A DNA stretch of 64,000 nucleotides from an uncultured Opitutia bacterium (GTDB lineage Bacteria > Verrucomicrobiota > Verrucomicrobiia > Opitutales > Opitutaceae), in contig CAIRCN010000074.1 in the NCBI GenBank assembly GCA_903877135.1, positions 124,001 through 188,000 on the forward strand, in the 5' to 3' direction. The first letter of the stretch is position 1, and each line of letters opens with the position of its first letter. Below are positions 40,046-50,010 of the stretch, piece by piece. The position numbers were made by a program, and so were the translations under genes. The notes under the pieces are model-generated. The model saw nothing but the letters and a program-made list of their open reading frames with translations, ran no database searches and was not told where the DNA came from.

Positions 40046-40825
40046 ATGGAAGTGATTTTCCTCGGAACCGGCACATCGCAGGGCGTGCCCATGATCGCTT
40101 GCGATTGCGCTGTCTGCGCCTCGCCCGACCCGCGCAACCGCCGCACGCGCGCCTCGATTCACGTCGTCATGGACGGGCTCCATGTGCAGGTGGACGCCGC
40201 GCCGGAGTTCCGCCTCCAATGTCTCCGTGAGAAGATCGCGCAGCTTGATGTTTTCATCCTGACGCATGGCCATGCCGACCACATCGCGGGAATGGATGAC
40301 CTGCGGCGGTTTTGTGACCTGCTTGGCGGTCAGGCGCTCACCGTCTACACGACCGACGAGGGGATGAGCCGTGTGCTTTCGATGTTTCCCTACGCGATCG
40401 CCGAGCGTCCGATTGCGAAGGGCTACGCAGCCTTCAAGCTGGTGGACATGCCGCCGCTGCTCGATCTGCCGCAGGGCACGATCCAGTCCACGCTACTTCC
40501 CCACGGCGGCGTGAACACCCTCGGCCTGATTTTCACGGAGCGCAGCAGCCAGAAGAAATTCGCCTATTACACCGACTGCAAACGTCTGCCGCATGAAGCA
40601 GTCGATCTGGCCCGTGGCGCCGCAGCGGTCGTGCTCGATGGTTTGCGGCCAACGCCACATACGTCGCATATGTCGATTGCCGAGGCCATCGCGGGCGCCC
40701 GGGAGATCGGAGCAGACCAGGCTTGGCTCACGCACCTCACGCACCTGACTGACCATGGCCCGGATGAGGCGAAGTTGGCCCCCGGCGTCAGGTTCGCCTA
40801 CGACGGGCTAAAATTGCAGGTCTGA
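40046..40825 (+). CDS. PhnP-like metallo-beta-lactamase-fold phosphodiesterase
   Basis: A 259-residue MBL-fold hydrolase from ATG 40046 (MEVIFLGTGTSQGVP). Metal motif HGHADHIAGMDDLR gives the HxHxDH ligands. AYYTDCKRLP and VVLDGLRPTPHTSHMSI fit the PhnP/YcbJ-type family, which cuts cyclic phosphate esters. The early CDCAVCAS cysteines (CxCxxC), followed by RNRRTRAS, are the PhnP structural zinc feature. It follows pduT by 67 bases and has no clear link to it. Confidence 0.8.
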   Translation: MEVIFLGTGTSQGVPMIACDCAVCASPDPRNRRTRASIHVVMDGLHVQVDAAPEFRLQCLREKIAQLDVFILTHGHADHIAGMDDLRRFCDLLGGQALTVYTTDEGMSRVLSMFPYAIAERPIAKGYAAFKLVDMPPLLDLPQGTIQSTLLPHGGVNTLGLIFTERSSQKKFAYYTDCKRLPHEAVDLARGAAAVVLDGLRPTPHTSHMSIAEAIAGAREIGADQAWLTHLTHLTDHGPDEAKLAPGVRFAYDGLKLQV

Positions 40826-40870
40826 ACGTCAGTTCCCGCGTCATAAACGCAAACAACAGTGAATCTGGGC

Positions 40871-40904
40871 TTGATTTAATTCCTATGTAATCAATGTAGA
40901 TTGA
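40871..40904 (+). promoter_or_regulatory. Overlapping inverted repeats before the Rrf2 gene (candidate operator)
   Basis: TTGATT (40871-40876) and AATCAA (40889-40894) are inverted with a 12-base spacer. TCAAT (40891-40895) and ATTGA (40900-40904) form a second inverted pair with a 4-base spacer. The AT-rich block lies 13-46 bases before the Rrf2 start, where autoregulatory Rrf2 operators usually are. Confidence 0.45.
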
Positions 40905-40916
40905 AATAGTATCCGA

Positions 40917-41516
40917 ATGAAGCTCTCGAAAAAAGGCGAATACGCCATCCGCTCCCTTATCAACCTCGGTATCGCCGCCGAGGTGGGGCGTTCGCTTGTG
41001 CAGGTGTCCGAACTGGCCGACAACGAGCAGCTGCCCATCAAGTTTCTTGAGCAAATTATGCAGGCGCTCAAGGAGGCCGGTCTCGTCGTGAGCGTGCGCG
41101 GCAAATTCGGTGGCTATCGGCTGGCGAAGCCCGCAGCCAAGATTCCAATTGGTGAAGTTGTTCGGCTGATCGACGGCCCGCTTGCACCCATTGGTTGCGT
41201 GAGTCAGACCGCCTACGCGAAGTGCACCTGCCCCGATGAGGCACACTGTGGCTTGCGGATGCTCATGCTCGATGTGCGCAATGCTATCGCGGGAATCCTC
41301 GACCGTTACACGCTTGCCGACGTCGTCGAGGTCACCCTCCGCAAGCTTCGCCGCGACAACATACCGCTGCCGTTTTCTCCTGAAGCAGACGCTGCGGCCT
41401 CGCCCGCGCGCATTCCCGCAGGCCACGCCCGCAAGCTCGCACGCCGTGCGGGCAAGTCGCACATCGATGAAAGCGAGGGCGTCCTCCACCAACTCCTCGG
41501 CGATTACGCCATCTGA
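40917..41516 (+). CDS. Rrf2 family transcriptional regulator (CymR/IscR-like)
   Basis: A 199-residue regulator. The winged helix is standard Rrf2 (MKLSKKGEYAIRSLINL; LPIKFLEQIMQALKEAGLV; VRGKFGGYRLAKPA). A cysteine cluster follows: Cys94, Cys103, Cys105 and Cys111 in IGCVSQTAYAKCTCPDEAHC, consistent with an Fe-S or cysteine-sensing switch. The C-terminal 60 residues beyond the core are charged and unusual. The next genes, yezD-like through cysK, are all sulfur assimilation, so a sulfur/cysteine role like CymR is likely. Confidence 0.87.
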   Translation: MKLSKKGEYAIRSLINLGIAAEVGRSLVQVSELADNEQLPIKFLEQIMQALKEAGLVVSVRGKFGGYRLAKPAAKIPIGEVVRLIDGPLAPIGCVSQTAYAKCTCPDEAHCGLRMLMLDVRNAIAGILDRYTLADVVEVTLRKLRRDNIPLPFSPEADAAASPARIPAGHARKLARRAGKSHIDESEGVLHQLLGDYAI

Positions 41517-41532
41517 ACTACCCGAACACGCC

Positions 41533-41727
41533 ATGGACTCCTCTACTCCCATCCCGTCCGCGCGCATCCTGGCCACCCCCGACTGGCTAAACCTCGTGCG
41601 CGAAAAAGTCGAAAGTCTGCGCTTTGGCGTCGTCCAGCTTGTCGTGCACGACGGCAAGGTGACCCAGATCGAACGCACCGAAAAGACCCGCATCGTCACC
41701 ATGCGCGGATCGCAGCCCCAGGACTGA
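41533..41727 (+). CDS. YezD-like DUF2292 small protein
   Basis: A 64-residue protein. The WLNLVREKVESLRFGVVQLV segment and DGKVTQIERTEKTRI match DUF2292/YezD, a family found near sulfate and cysteine genes, such as Bacillus yezD and the cysteine operon of several phyla. No enzymatic motif is seen. It follows the Rrf2 gene by 16 bases and precedes the porin by 113 bases, in line with the first gene of a sulfur regulon. Confidence 0.85.
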   Translation: MDSSTPIPSARILATPDWLNLVREKVESLRFGVVQLVVHDGKVTQIERTEKTRIVTMRGSQPQD

Positions 41728-41840
41728 TTTTCTGCCCAGCGGCACACGCCGCCGGCCTCCACTGCTCATCATAAAACGAATTGTGGCCTCCACCCGACCA
41801 CGGGAAGTCTGATCCCTAGATCACATTCATCTCTGTTCCC

Positions 41841-43223
41841 ATGAAGACCATCTCCCGAATCAGCACCGCGCTCCTTGCCGCGACTGCTGTTGCCAATTTC
41901 CTGCCCGCCACCCCGGTGGACAGCTCCGAGCTTCAGGCGCTGCGCGACCAAGTGCAGGCGTTGGCGCAGCAAGTCAAAGTGCTTGCCCGCCAGCTCGAGA
42001 TCAAGGAGGAGGCCGCCGCCGCAGCTGCCCCGACCACGCCTAAGATCACTATCAACGACAAAGGCTTCACGCTCGCGTCGGCCGACGGCGCCAACTCGAT
42101 CAAGCTGCGCGGCCTCGTGCAGCTCGACTCGCGCCTCTTCTTCGGTGACGGCGGCGGCGTGGTGAACAACGCCTTCGTGCTGCGCCGAGCGCGTATCATC
42201 ACCGAGGGCACGTTCGCCAAAAACTACTCGTTCCAACTCGTGCCTGAGTTTGGCGGCAGCAGCATCAGCATCCTCGACGCCAACTTCGGCGTCACCCTCG
42301 ACAAGTCGCTTCAGTTTAAGTTCGGCAAGTTCAAGTCGCCCGTCGGTCTCGAACTGCTCCAGTCCGACTCGTGGACTTTTTTCAACGAACGCTCCCTCGT
42401 GACCAACTTCGTGCCCAACCGCGATCTTGGCGTGCAGGCCTCGGGCGATCTGTTTGATGGCACGCTTAACTACGCGCTCGGCGTCTTCGGCGGCGTCAGT
42501 GATGGCGCCAGCAGCACCAACGCCGACTTTGACAACGAGAAGGACGTGGTGGCGCGCCTCTTCGCCACACCCTTCAAGAACGACGCCGGTTCGGCTCTGC
42601 AAGGGTTGTCGTTCGGCGTCTCGGCGAGCCAGGGCCGCGAGAAAACCGCCTCCGGCCGCACTGCGGGTTACAAAACCGACGGCCAGCAGACGTTCTTCGC
42701 CTACAACGCTGCCACCGTGGCCGACGGGCAGAACTGGCGCTTCTCGCCGCAGTTCGACTACCGCAATGGCTCGTTCGGCGCGATCGGGGAATATGTCGCC
42801 TCGACCATCAACGTCCGACCCAGCGCCACCGGAGCCAAAGTCGCCCTGAAAAACAAAGGCTGGCAGCTCGCGGCCGGCTACGTGCTGACCGGCGAAGACT
42901 CGTCCTTCACCGGCGTGACCCCGGCGACCAATTTCAACTACGAGAGCGGCACTTGGGGTGCCTTCGAAATCGTCGCCCGCTATGCCGACCTCCGGGTCGA
43001 TGACGCCGCCTTCCCACTGTTCGCCTCCGCCGCGGCCAACGCCAACGAAGCCTCCTCCGTCGGGCTCGGCCTGAACTGGTATCTCAGCAAGGTCGTCGCA
43101 TTCAAAATCGACTACTACCAGACCAAATTCGGCTTCAACGTCGCGGCCCCCGCCGTGCCGACGACGCAGATTCTCCGCCAGGATGAACAGGCCTTCATCA
43201 GCCGTTTCCAAATCTCGTTCTGA
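41841..43223 (+). CDS. Outer-membrane porin, OprP/OprO-like, probably for sulfate uptake
   Basis: A 460-residue outer-membrane protein with a signal peptide ([23 protein letters not shown]) and a short N-terminal coiled coil ([23 protein letters not shown]). A beta-barrel with alternating aromatic strands follows, in the style of phosphate-selective porins [28 protein letters not shown] and [26 protein letters not shown] are typical landmarks. The C-terminus ends [10 protein letters not shown], a barrel-closing Phe. It lies 26 bases before the sulfate-binding protein, which supports a role in sulfate or thiosulfate passage. Confidence 0.85.
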   Translation: MKTISRISTALLAATAVANFLPATPVDSSELQALRDQVQALAQQVKVLARQLEIKEEAAAAAAPTTPKITINDKGFTLASADGANSIKLRGLVQLDSRLFFGDGGGVVNNAFVLRRARIITEGTFAKNYSFQLVPEFGGSSISILDANFGVTLDKSLQFKFGKFKSPVGLELLQSDSWTFFNERSLVTNFVPNRDLGVQASGDLFDGTLNYALGVFGGVSDGASSTNADFDNEKDVVARLFATPFKNDAGSALQGLSFGVSASQGREKTASGRTAGYKTDGQQTFFAYNAATVADGQNWRFSPQFDYRNGSFGAIGEYVASTINVRPSATGAKVALKNKGWQLAAGYVLTGEDSSFTGVTPATNFNYESGTWGAFEIVARYADLRVDDAAFPLFASAAANANEASSVGLGLNWYLSKVVAFKIDYYQTKFGFNVAAPAVPTTQILRQDEQAFISRFQISF

Positions 43224-43249
43224 TCCACCCACAGTTTATTTGCACGATC

Positions 43250-44245
43250 ATGAAAATCAAAACTCTCATTCTCGCCACGCTCGCGCTCGGTATCACTGCT
43301 GCCGCCTCCGCGAAATCGGTTGAACTCCTCAACGTCTCCTACGATCCCACGCGTGAACTCTACCAGGAGTTCAATTCCGCCTTTATCAAATACTGGAAGG
43401 CGAAGACCGGCGATGACGTCATCATCAAGCAGTCTCACGGTGGCTCGGGTAAACAGGCCCGCTCGGTGATCGACGGCCTCCCAGCCGACGTCGTCACCCT
43501 CGCGCTGTCTGCCGACATCGATGCGCTCTACACAAACGGCCGCCTGCTCCCGCAGGACTGGCAGAAACGGCTGCCACAAAACTCCACGCCCTACACGAGC
43601 ACGATCGTGTTTCTCGTCCGCAAGGGCAATCCCAAGGGCGTCCGCGACTGGGACGACTTGGTGAAACCGGGCGTCAGTGTCATTACGCCCAATCCGAAAA
43701 CCTCCGGCGGCGCGCGCTGGAACTACCTTGCGGCGTGGGGCTACGCCCGGCACAAGTCCGGCACCGAGGAGGCCGCGCAGAAGTTTGTCGCCGCGCTCTA
43801 CAAGAACGTGCCCGTGCTCGACAGCGGGGCCCGCGGCGCCACGACGACCTTCGTGCAACGCGGCATCGGCGACGTGGCGATCACCTGGGAGAACGAGGCC
43901 TTCCTCGCGCTGAAGGAGTTTGGCGCCGGCCAGTTTGAGATCGTCGTCCCGTCGCTCAGCATCCTCGCCGAGCCCCCGGTTGCGGTCGTCGACAAGGTCG
44001 TGAAGAAAAAGGGCACGGCGGGCGTCGCGAAGGCCTATCTCGAATATCTCTACTCCGACGAAGGCCAGGACATCGCCGGCCGCAATTTCTACCGTCCGCG
44101 CAACCCTGCGGTCGCGGCGAAATATGCCAGTGTGTTTCCTCAGCTTCAACTCGTGACGATCGACGCAGAGTTTGGCGGCTGGACCAAGGCGCAGAAGACG
44201 CACTTCGCCGACGGCGGCGTGTTCGACCAAATCTACGCCAAATAA
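43250..44245 (+). CDS. sbp: Sulfate/thiosulfate ABC transporter substrate-binding protein
   Basis: A 331-residue periplasmic protein with a signal peptide ([21 protein letters not shown]). [46 protein letters not shown] and [18 protein letters not shown] are the sulfate-binding motifs of Sbp/CysP. It is the first gene of the importer; the permeases and ATPase follow after two M14-like genes. Sbp and CysP cannot be told apart from sequence alone. Confidence 0.93.
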   Translation: MKIKTLILATLALGITAAASAKSVELLNVSYDPTRELYQEFNSAFIKYWKAKTGDDVIIKQSHGGSGKQARSVIDGLPADVVTLALSADIDALYTNGRLLPQDWQKRLPQNSTPYTSTIVFLVRKGNPKGVRDWDDLVKPGVSVITPNPKTSGGARWNYLAAWGYARHKSGTEEAAQKFVAALYKNVPVLDSGARGATTTFVQRGIGDVAITWENEAFLALKEFGAGQFEIVVPSLSILAEPPVAVVDKVVKKKGTAGVAKAYLEYLYSDEGQDIAGRNFYRPRNPAVAAKYASVFPQLQLVTIDAEFGGWTKAQKTHFADGGVFDQIYAK

Positions 44246-44317
44246 CTCAACCTTATCCGTCGTCGGCGCGCGCTACCGGGCGACAGGCGCGCGCACCGCC
44301 CTGCGGATTTCCACCCC

Positions 44318-45142
44318 ATGCCTACCGTCATGCCCCCCGATTTTCCCCGTCTTGCCCCGGGCGCCGGGACTTTTTTCCCGCAGCCCTCGTTGTCGTTGTC
44401 CGCCGCCTTTGGCGAGCAGTTGTCTTCGCTTTATGGCCTCGTGCAGCGTTCGGGCCATGTCTTTGGCTCGCCCCTCGGTCCGTTCAAAGGCCAGGCGCGT
44501 AGCCTTCACCTGCCGCGCTTCGTGTATTTCGGCCCCGAGGCGTCGGACGCGTCGGTGCGGCTCGCGTTTCTTGCCGGTTTCGATCACCGCGACCTGCGCG
44601 GCACACTCTCGTTGCTACATTTCGTCGAGCAACTCGCGCTCAAACCCGACCTCGGCCAGCGGCTCAACCTTTCGGTGTTTCCCCTAATTGACGTGCTCGG
44701 TCTTGCTAGTCTCGCGGGCGAACGTGGACTTGCCAGCCGGAGTTGGGTGCGCACTGACGCACCCGAGCTTCAATTGCTGGAGAAGGACGCACGCCTCAGC
44801 GGCTATCACGGTTTCATCCGGCTTGAGACCGTTTCAGGTGACGACGCCGTCACAGCGCGGCTCCGCTCTTCGTCGCACGTCGAAAACCCGACCCCGGGTG
44901 TCGAGCTGATCAACTCGGAGGATTTTACGCCGTTCGCCGTGCGCTGGGAGACGGTGCCAACCGCCGAACCCGAGGATGGGCCGCTCACGGTCTCTGCAGA
45001 TTTGCCATTTCAGCCGTTCGAACTCACCCTGCGGCTGCCCGCTGCGTGGTCTCCGGATTTGCATCGCAGAGCGACCGCTTCGATCTTGAAGCGCTTCGTC
45101 CTGCGTTACCGCGGATTCATCGCTTACGGACAACACCTCTAA
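44318..45142 (+). CDS. M14-like (aspartoacylase-type) protein with lost zinc ligands
   Basis: A 274-residue protein that is a diverged paralogue of the next gene. RFVYFGPEASDASVRLAFLAG aligns with [21 protein letters not shown], and both end YRGFIAYxQxL. At the zinc site the active partner reads VHGDEPAG; here FDHRDLRG aligns, so His becomes Asp and Glu becomes Asp. The third ligand His becomes Glu (GFIRLETVSG against [10 protein letters not shown]), and the NRAGRDLNR and ETP motifs are gone. This looks like a pseudoenzyme. It lies between sbp and the intact M14 gene in the sulfate operon. Confidence 0.7.
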   Translation: MPTVMPPDFPRLAPGAGTFFPQPSLSLSAAFGEQLSSLYGLVQRSGHVFGSPLGPFKGQARSLHLPRFVYFGPEASDASVRLAFLAGFDHRDLRGTLSLLHFVEQLALKPDLGQRLNLSVFPLIDVLGLASLAGERGLASRSWVRTDAPELQLLEKDARLSGYHGFIRLETVSGDDAVTARLRSSSHVENPTPGVELINSEDFTPFAVRWETVPTAEPEDGPLTVSADLPFQPFELTLRLPAAWSPDLHRRATASILKRFVLRYRGFIAYGQHL

Positions 45143-45148
45143 ACGGCC

Positions 45149-45955
45149 ATGGTTATGCTGAACCAAACCAATCTCGGGTATCCGCACAAGCTGCGGCGCC
45201 TCTACTGGCCGTTCTTAGCCCTGGCCGAGGACTGTCGCCGGATCATTGGCACTGTGGCGGGGGCCTTCGAGTCAGAGGGGAAGCGCTACACAATTCCCCG
45301 TTTCGTCTTTCTCGGCCCCGACAAGGGCGCGCCGCCGCTGCGGGTTGGGTTTTTCGCCCTCGTGCATGGCGACGAACCTGCCGGTGCCCTTGCCCTGCAA
45401 TATCTGCTGACCGAATTGTCGGATCACCCCGAGCTCGCCGTTGGCTACGAGTTGGTCGTCTACCCGCTGTGCAATCCCACCGGCTACGAGGACAGCACCC
45501 GCCACAACCGCGCCGGCCGCGACCTTAACCGCGAGTTCTGGAGCGACTCGACCCATCCAGAAGTGCGGATTATGGAGGAGGAGCTCTGCACGCAGCACTT
45601 CGACGGTGTCGTGGCGCTCCATGCTGACGACACCAGCGACGGACTCTACGGTTATTCGCAGGGCCGCTTGCTGAACGAGCAGTTGTTGTGGCCCGCGCTC
45701 CGCGCCTCGGCCAGCGTGCTCCCATTGAATGAGCAGCAAGTCATCGACGGTTTCGCGGGACACGAAGGCGTCATTTGCGATTGCTATCGGGGCATTCTCG
45801 CCCCACCTCCACACCTACAACCGCGGCCGTTTGAAATCATTTTTGAAACCCCGGCGCGGGTGTCCCTCGCGCAACAGGCAGAGGCAACCTGTTGCGCATT
45901 GCGCTCACTGCTGGCAGACTACCGCGGCTTCATCGCCTACGCCCAAAATCTGTAA
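45149..45955 (+). CDS. Intact M14-family carboxypeptidase/aspartoacylase-like zinc hydrolase
   Basis: A 268-residue protein of the succinylglutamate desuccinylase/aspartoacylase branch of M14. The zinc ligands are His73 and Glu76 in VHGDEPAG and His158 in VALHADD. The substrate-binding segment [13 protein letters not shown] (residues 119-131) and the late FETPARVSL give the usual Arg/Asn and catalytic Glu. It starts 6 bases after the degenerate paralogue and its stop overlaps the cysT start as TAATG. The position inside a sulfate importer operon suggests it releases a sulfur amino acid from an acyl or amide conjugate, but this is speculative. Confidence 0.8.
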   Translation: MVMLNQTNLGYPHKLRRLYWPFLALAEDCRRIIGTVAGAFESEGKRYTIPRFVFLGPDKGAPPLRVGFFALVHGDEPAGALALQYLLTELSDHPELAVGYELVVYPLCNPTGYEDSTRHNRAGRDLNREFWSDSTHPEVRIMEEELCTQHFDGVVALHADDTSDGLYGYSQGRLLNEQLLWPALRASASVLPLNEQQVIDGFAGHEGVICDCYRGILAPPPHLQPRPFEIIFETPARVSLAQQAEATCCALRSLLADYRGFIAYAQNL

Positions 45956-46851
45956 TGTTGCTCGCCCGCACCCAACGCTCCGTCCTGCCCGGCTTCGGGC
46001 TCTCGCTCGGCTTCACACTGGCCTACCTCGGGCTCATCGTGCTGGTGCCGCTAGCGGCGGCGTTTCTGAAGACGGCCGGCATGAGCTGGCCGGACTTTTG
46101 GGCCGTCGCGAGTTCGCCGCGGGTGGTGGCGTCGTTCAAGGTGAGCTTTGGTATCTCCCTGTTTGCAGCCTTGGTGAATGCCGTCTTCGGCCTCATTCTG
46201 GCCTGGGTGCTGGTGCGCTACAGCTTTCCCGGGCGGCGGTTAGTCGACGGTCTCGTCGATCTGCCGTTTGCCCTGCCCACCGCGGTGGCTGGCATCGCCC
46301 TCACGGCGATCTACGCGCAGAACGGTTGGGTGGGGCAGTGGCTTGATCCGCTCTGGGCTCGGGGTATCCAGCGTTTGAGCAATCTGATCCCGTGGGTTAA
46401 CTGGCCGGAGTTTCTCGGCGTCAAGCTGGCCTTCGACCGGCCGGGCATTTTCATCGCTCTCACCTTTATCGGCCTGCCGTTTGTTGTGCGGACTTTGCAG
46501 CCGGTGCTCAATGAATTGGAACCCGAACTCGAGGAGGTGGCGGCGACACTCGGCGCCAATCGCTGGCAGACGATGACGCGGGTCGTCTTCCCCGAACTGA
46601 TGCCTGCGCTGATCACCGGCTTCGCCTTGGCATTTGCCCGCGCGGTTGGCGAATACGGTTCGGTCGTGTTTATTGCCGGCAACATGCCGATGCATTCGGA
46701 AATCACGCCGCTGCTCATCATCACGAAGCTGGAGCAATACGACTATCAGGGCGCGACGGCCATCGCCGTCGTCATGCTGGTCGCCTCGTTTGTCCTGCTG
46801 CTGTGCATCAACCTGCTCCAGAAATGGAGCCGCCGTTACTACCGCTTCTGA
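45955..46851 (+). CDS. cysT: Sulfate/thiosulfate ABC transporter permease CysT
   Basis: A 298-residue inner-membrane protein with about six helices ([22 protein letters not shown] at the start). The coupling loop is [53 protein letters not shown], with the GEYGS signature of sulfate permeases. ATG 45955 overlaps the M14 stop by one base. With CysW it forms the channel dimer. The stop is one base before the cysW ATG. Confidence 0.94.
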   Translation: MLLARTQRSVLPGFGLSLGFTLAYLGLIVLVPLAAAFLKTAGMSWPDFWAVASSPRVVASFKVSFGISLFAALVNAVFGLILAWVLVRYSFPGRRLVDGLVDLPFALPTAVAGIALTAIYAQNGWVGQWLDPLWARGIQRLSNLIPWVNWPEFLGVKLAFDRPGIFIALTFIGLPFVVRTLQPVLNELEPELEEVAATLGANRWQTMTRVVFPELMPALITGFALAFARAVGEYGSVVFIAGNMPMHSEITPLLIITKLEQYDYQGATAIAVVMLVASFVLLLCINLLQKWSRRYYRF

Positions 46852-46852
46852 C

Positions 46853-47770
46853 ATGGCTGCCCTCGCTGCCACATCCAGCCTGGCCGTCAAACCCTCCCCC
46901 CACGGGGCCGGGCCCCGCGTCATTCGCAATCCCTGGTGGGTCCGAGCGTTTTTCATGACGGTTGCGCTGCTGTTCGTTTTGTGTTTTCTCGTGCTGCCAC
47001 TTGTGGCGGTGTTCACTGAGGCCTTACGCAAGGGCATGAGCGCCTACTTCCACTCGTTCACCGATCCCGACGTGCTCAGTGCGCTCCGGCTCACGCTGCT
47101 GACGGCGGCCATCGCGGTGCCGGCCAATCTGGTGTTCGGTGTGGCTGCGGCCTGGTGCATTGCCAAGTTCGATTTTTACGGCAAGAGCCTGCTCACGACG
47201 CTCATCGACCTGCCCTTCGCCGTTTCTCCCGTCATCTCGGGTCTGATTTACGTGCTGGTCTTTGGCCTGCAGGGCTGGTTCGGCCCTTATCTCGGAGCCG
47301 GCGACCATCCGTGGTTTGGCGCGTGGTTCAACGCACAGGACATCCGGATCATCTTCGCTGTGCCGGGCATCGTGCTGGCGACCATTTTCGTGACCTTTCC
47401 CTTTGTGGCCCGAGAACTGATCCCGCTCATGCAGGCACAGGGCAACGACGAGGAATATGCGGCGCTCACTCTTGGGGCGAGCGGCTGGCAGACTTTCTGG
47501 CGCGTGACGGTGCCCAACATCAAATGGGGCCTCTTCTACGGCGTCATCCTCTGCAACGCCCGGGCGATGGGCGAGTTCGGCGCCGTCTCGGTCGTGAGCG
47601 GTCACATCCGCGGCGAGACCAACACCCTGCCGCTGCATGTTGAAATTCTCTATAACGAATACAACTTTGTTGCCGCCTTCGCTGTTTCTTCGCTTCTGGC
47701 GCTGCTCGCCTTGCTGACTCTGCTACTCAAGAGCTTGGTGGAATGGCGGGCGAAGAAAGGAGGCGCCTGA
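46853..47770 (+). CDS. cysW: Sulfate/thiosulfate ABC transporter permease CysW
   Basis: A 305-residue membrane protein. After a cytosolic N-terminus it has six hydrophobic segments and the loop [53 protein letters not shown]. The [11 protein letters not shown] motif is characteristic of CysW. It starts one base after cysT and ends 5 bases before the cysA ATG at 47776, so the importer is one operon. Confidence 0.94.
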   Translation: MAALAATSSLAVKPSPHGAGPRVIRNPWWVRAFFMTVALLFVLCFLVLPLVAVFTEALRKGMSAYFHSFTDPDVLSALRLTLLTAAIAVPANLVFGVAAAWCIAKFDFYGKSLLTTLIDLPFAVSPVISGLIYVLVFGLQGWFGPYLGAGDHPWFGAWFNAQDIRIIFAVPGIVLATIFVTFPFVARELIPLMQAQGNDEEYAALTLGASGWQTFWRVTVPNIKWGLFYGVILCNARAMGEFGAVSVVSGHIRGETNTLPLHVEILYNEYNFVAAFAVSSLLALLALLTLLLKSLVEWRAKKGGA

Positions 47771-47775
47771 TTTCC

Positions 47776-48825
47776 ATGAGCGTCCAAGTCCATAACATCC
47801 GCAAGACCTTTGGTCACTACACCGCGCTCGCCGACGTGAGCTTGGCGGTGAAGAGCGGTAAGCTTACCGCTCTGCTCGGTCCGTCCGGTTCCGGCAAGAC
47901 GACGCTGCTCCGGATCATCGCCGGGCTGGAGTATGCCGACCCTGGCAGCGGTCAGATTCAATTCCATGGCGAGGATGTGACCAACGTGCCCGCCGGCAAA
48001 CGCAAGGTAGGCTTTGTGTTTCAGCATTACGCGCTCTTCCGGCACATGACCGTATTCGCGAACATCGCCTTCGGCCTGCGGGTGCGCCGTCACAACCGCC
48101 CGCCGCAGGCCGAGATCACCGACCGCGTTCATAAGCTCCTCAAGCTCGTCCAGCTCGAAAACCTGGCGGAGCGTTTTCCACATCAGCTTTCCGGCGGCCA
48201 GCGCCAGCGCATAGCGCTCGCCCGGGCGCTCGCGGTCGAGCCCAAGGTTCTTTTGCTCGACGAGCCTTTTGGCGCGCTCGACGCCAAGGTCCGCAAGGAA
48301 CTACGGAGGTGGTTGCGGCAGTTCCACGAAGGGATTCATCTGACCACTTTGTTTGTCACCCACGACCAGGAGGAAGCTCTGGAAATCGCTGATGAAGTGG
48401 TGGTGATGAACCAGGCCAAAATCGAGCAGGTCGGCTCCCCGCAGGAGGTCTACGACCGGCCGGCTACGCCGTTCGTTTACGAATTTCTCGGCAACGTCAA
48501 CGTGCTCCAGGCAAAGTCTCTCGCCAACAGTGGAACTCCATCCAGTCTGTCGGCCCTGCAGGCGGGCGGGCACATCTATGTCCGACCCCACGATATCGAG
48601 GTCGTCCCGCATGAGACCGGAGCCCCCGGCATCCCCGCTGTGCTGCGCTACATTCATGCCGCCGGTCCGCAGGCGCGGCTCACGCTGGAGCAGGTGGAAA
48701 ATCGCGCGACCGTCGACGCCGAGATCTCGCGCGCCGAACTCGTCCGGCTGGACTTGCGGATCAACAGCCTCGTGCTTCTCCGTCCACGCCAAATCCGCTG
48801 CTTCGCCGAGGACTACGCGATCTGA
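47776..48825 (+). CDS. cysA: Sulfate/thiosulfate ABC transporter ATP-binding protein CysA
   Basis: A 349-residue ATPase. Walker [18 protein letters not shown]-loop [21 protein letters not shown], signature [15 protein letters not shown], Walker [13 protein letters not shown] and switch His in [11 protein letters not shown] are intact. The C-terminal regulatory TOBE-like domain (residues about 240-349) is present. ATG 47776 is chosen, since an earlier in-frame ATG lies inside cysW. cysK follows after 71 bases. Confidence 0.95.
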   Translation: MSVQVHNIRKTFGHYTALADVSLAVKSGKLTALLGPSGSGKTTLLRIIAGLEYADPGSGQIQFHGEDVTNVPAGKRKVGFVFQHYALFRHMTVFANIAFGLRVRRHNRPPQAEITDRVHKLLKLVQLENLAERFPHQLSGGQRQRIALARALAVEPKVLLLDEPFGALDAKVRKELRRWLRQFHEGIHLTTLFVTHDQEEALEIADEVVVMNQAKIEQVGSPQEVYDRPATPFVYEFLGNVNVLQAKSLANSGTPSSLSALQAGGHIYVRPHDIEVVPHETGAPGIPAVLRYIHAAGPQARLTLEQVENRATVDAEISRAELVRLDLRINSLVLLRPRQIRCFAEDYAI

Positions 48826-48896
48826 ATTTTTTTGATCCGCGGTTTCCCACCGCGTTCGACCCGTTCAACCAGTCAAACTCAAACCCACGAAATAAC

Positions 48897-49883
48897 ATGG
48901 CTAAAATCCATAACGACATCACTGAAACCATCGGCAACACGCCGCTCGTGCGCCTCAACCGCACCGCGGCCGCCCACGGCGCGCAGGCGGAGATCCTGCT
49001 CAAACTGGAGTTCTTCAACCCGCTTTCGAGCGTCAAGGACCGCATCGGGTTCGCGATGATCGACGACGCCATCAAGAGCGGCAAGATCAACGCTTCGACC
49101 GTCCTCATCGAGCCGACAAGCGGCAACACCGGCATCGCGCTGGCCTTCGTCGCCGCCGCGAAGGGCCTCAAGCTCATCCTCACCATGCCGGAGACGATGA
49201 GCACCGAGCGCCGCAAGCTCCTCAAGGTGCTCGGCGCTCGTCTCGTCCTCACCGAGGGGCCGAAGGGCATGAAGGGCGCGATTGCCAAGGCTGAGGAGCT
49301 ACAGAAGCAGATCCCGAACAGCATCATTCTGCAGCAGTTCACGAATCCCGCCAATCCCGCCATCCACCGCAAGACGACCGCCGAGGAAATCTGGCGCGAT
49401 ACCGACGGCAAGGTGGACTTCGTCGTCTCTGGCATCGGCACCGGCGGCACTATCACCGGCGTTGGCGAAGTGCTTAAGGCCAAGAAGCCCGGCGTGAAGA
49501 TTATCGCGGTCGAGCCCGACGCCTCGCCCGTCCTCTCCGGCGGCGCGCCAGGTCCGCACAAGCTGCAGGGCATCGGCGCCGGCTTTATCCCCGGCGTGCT
49601 GAACACGAAAATTTACGATGAAGTCATCCGCGTGAAGGAAGCAGATTCCGGCCCTATCTCGAAACAGGTCAACCAGCTCGACGGCATTCCGATCGGCATC
49701 TCCTCCGGTGCCGCTGTCTGGGCTGCGATCCAGCTCGCGAAACGTCCCGAAAACAAAGGCAAGCAGATCGTCGCGATCATTCCCTCCAGTAGCGAACGCT
49801 ACCTCTCGACTTGGCTCTTTGCCGACGTCGGCACGGAAACCGACCGGCTGGATGACTTGATTCCAGCGGCCCCGGTGCAATAG
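48897..49883 (+). CDS. cysK: Cysteine synthase A (O-acetylserine sulfhydrylase)
   Basis: A 328-residue PLP enzyme joining O-acetylserine and sulfide to cysteine. The lysine that binds PLP is in [17 protein letters not shown], the phosphate loop is [11 protein letters not shown], and [15 protein letters not shown] follows. Length and motifs match CysK. It lies just after the sulfate importer and probably belongs to the same regulon. Serine from serA upstream in the window is its likely precursor. Confidence 0.96.
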   Translation: MAKIHNDITETIGNTPLVRLNRTAAAHGAQAEILLKLEFFNPLSSVKDRIGFAMIDDAIKSGKINASTVLIEPTSGNTGIALAFVAAAKGLKLILTMPETMSTERRKLLKVLGARLVLTEGPKGMKGAIAKAEELQKQIPNSIILQQFTNPANPAIHRKTTAEEIWRDTDGKVDFVVSGIGTGGTITGVGEVLKAKKPGVKIIAVEPDASPVLSGGAPGPHKLQGIGAGFIPGVLNTKIYDEVIRVKEADSGPISKQVNQLDGIPIGISSGAAVWAAIQLAKRPENKGKQIVAIIPSSSERYLSTWLFADVGTETDRLDDLIPAAPVQ

Positions 49884-50010
49884 TTAAGGCACATCTGCTG
49901 CTATGCGCGACGGGGTGCGGCCCATGGTCGCACTCCTTCTGTGTTTTAGCGCGCTCGTTCGTTGACTCGGCGGGAATGTTGGGTGTCTTTGACCGCCGTT
50001 TATCCGCGCT

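Noticed and set aside
38020-40146. A 708-codon minus-strand frame opposite pduS and pduT
   Set aside because: It is His/Arg/Asp-rich antisense without motifs; the plus-strand genes are clear homologues.
48826-48896. Terminator between cysA and cysK
   Set aside because: There is a small CGCGG/CCGCG hairpin, but the T-run comes before the stem and not after it, so it is not an intrinsic terminator on this strand.
49884-50010. Possible lysine riboswitch before lysA
   Set aside because: The 127 bases lack conserved riboswitch blocks and are too short for the full element plus expression platform.
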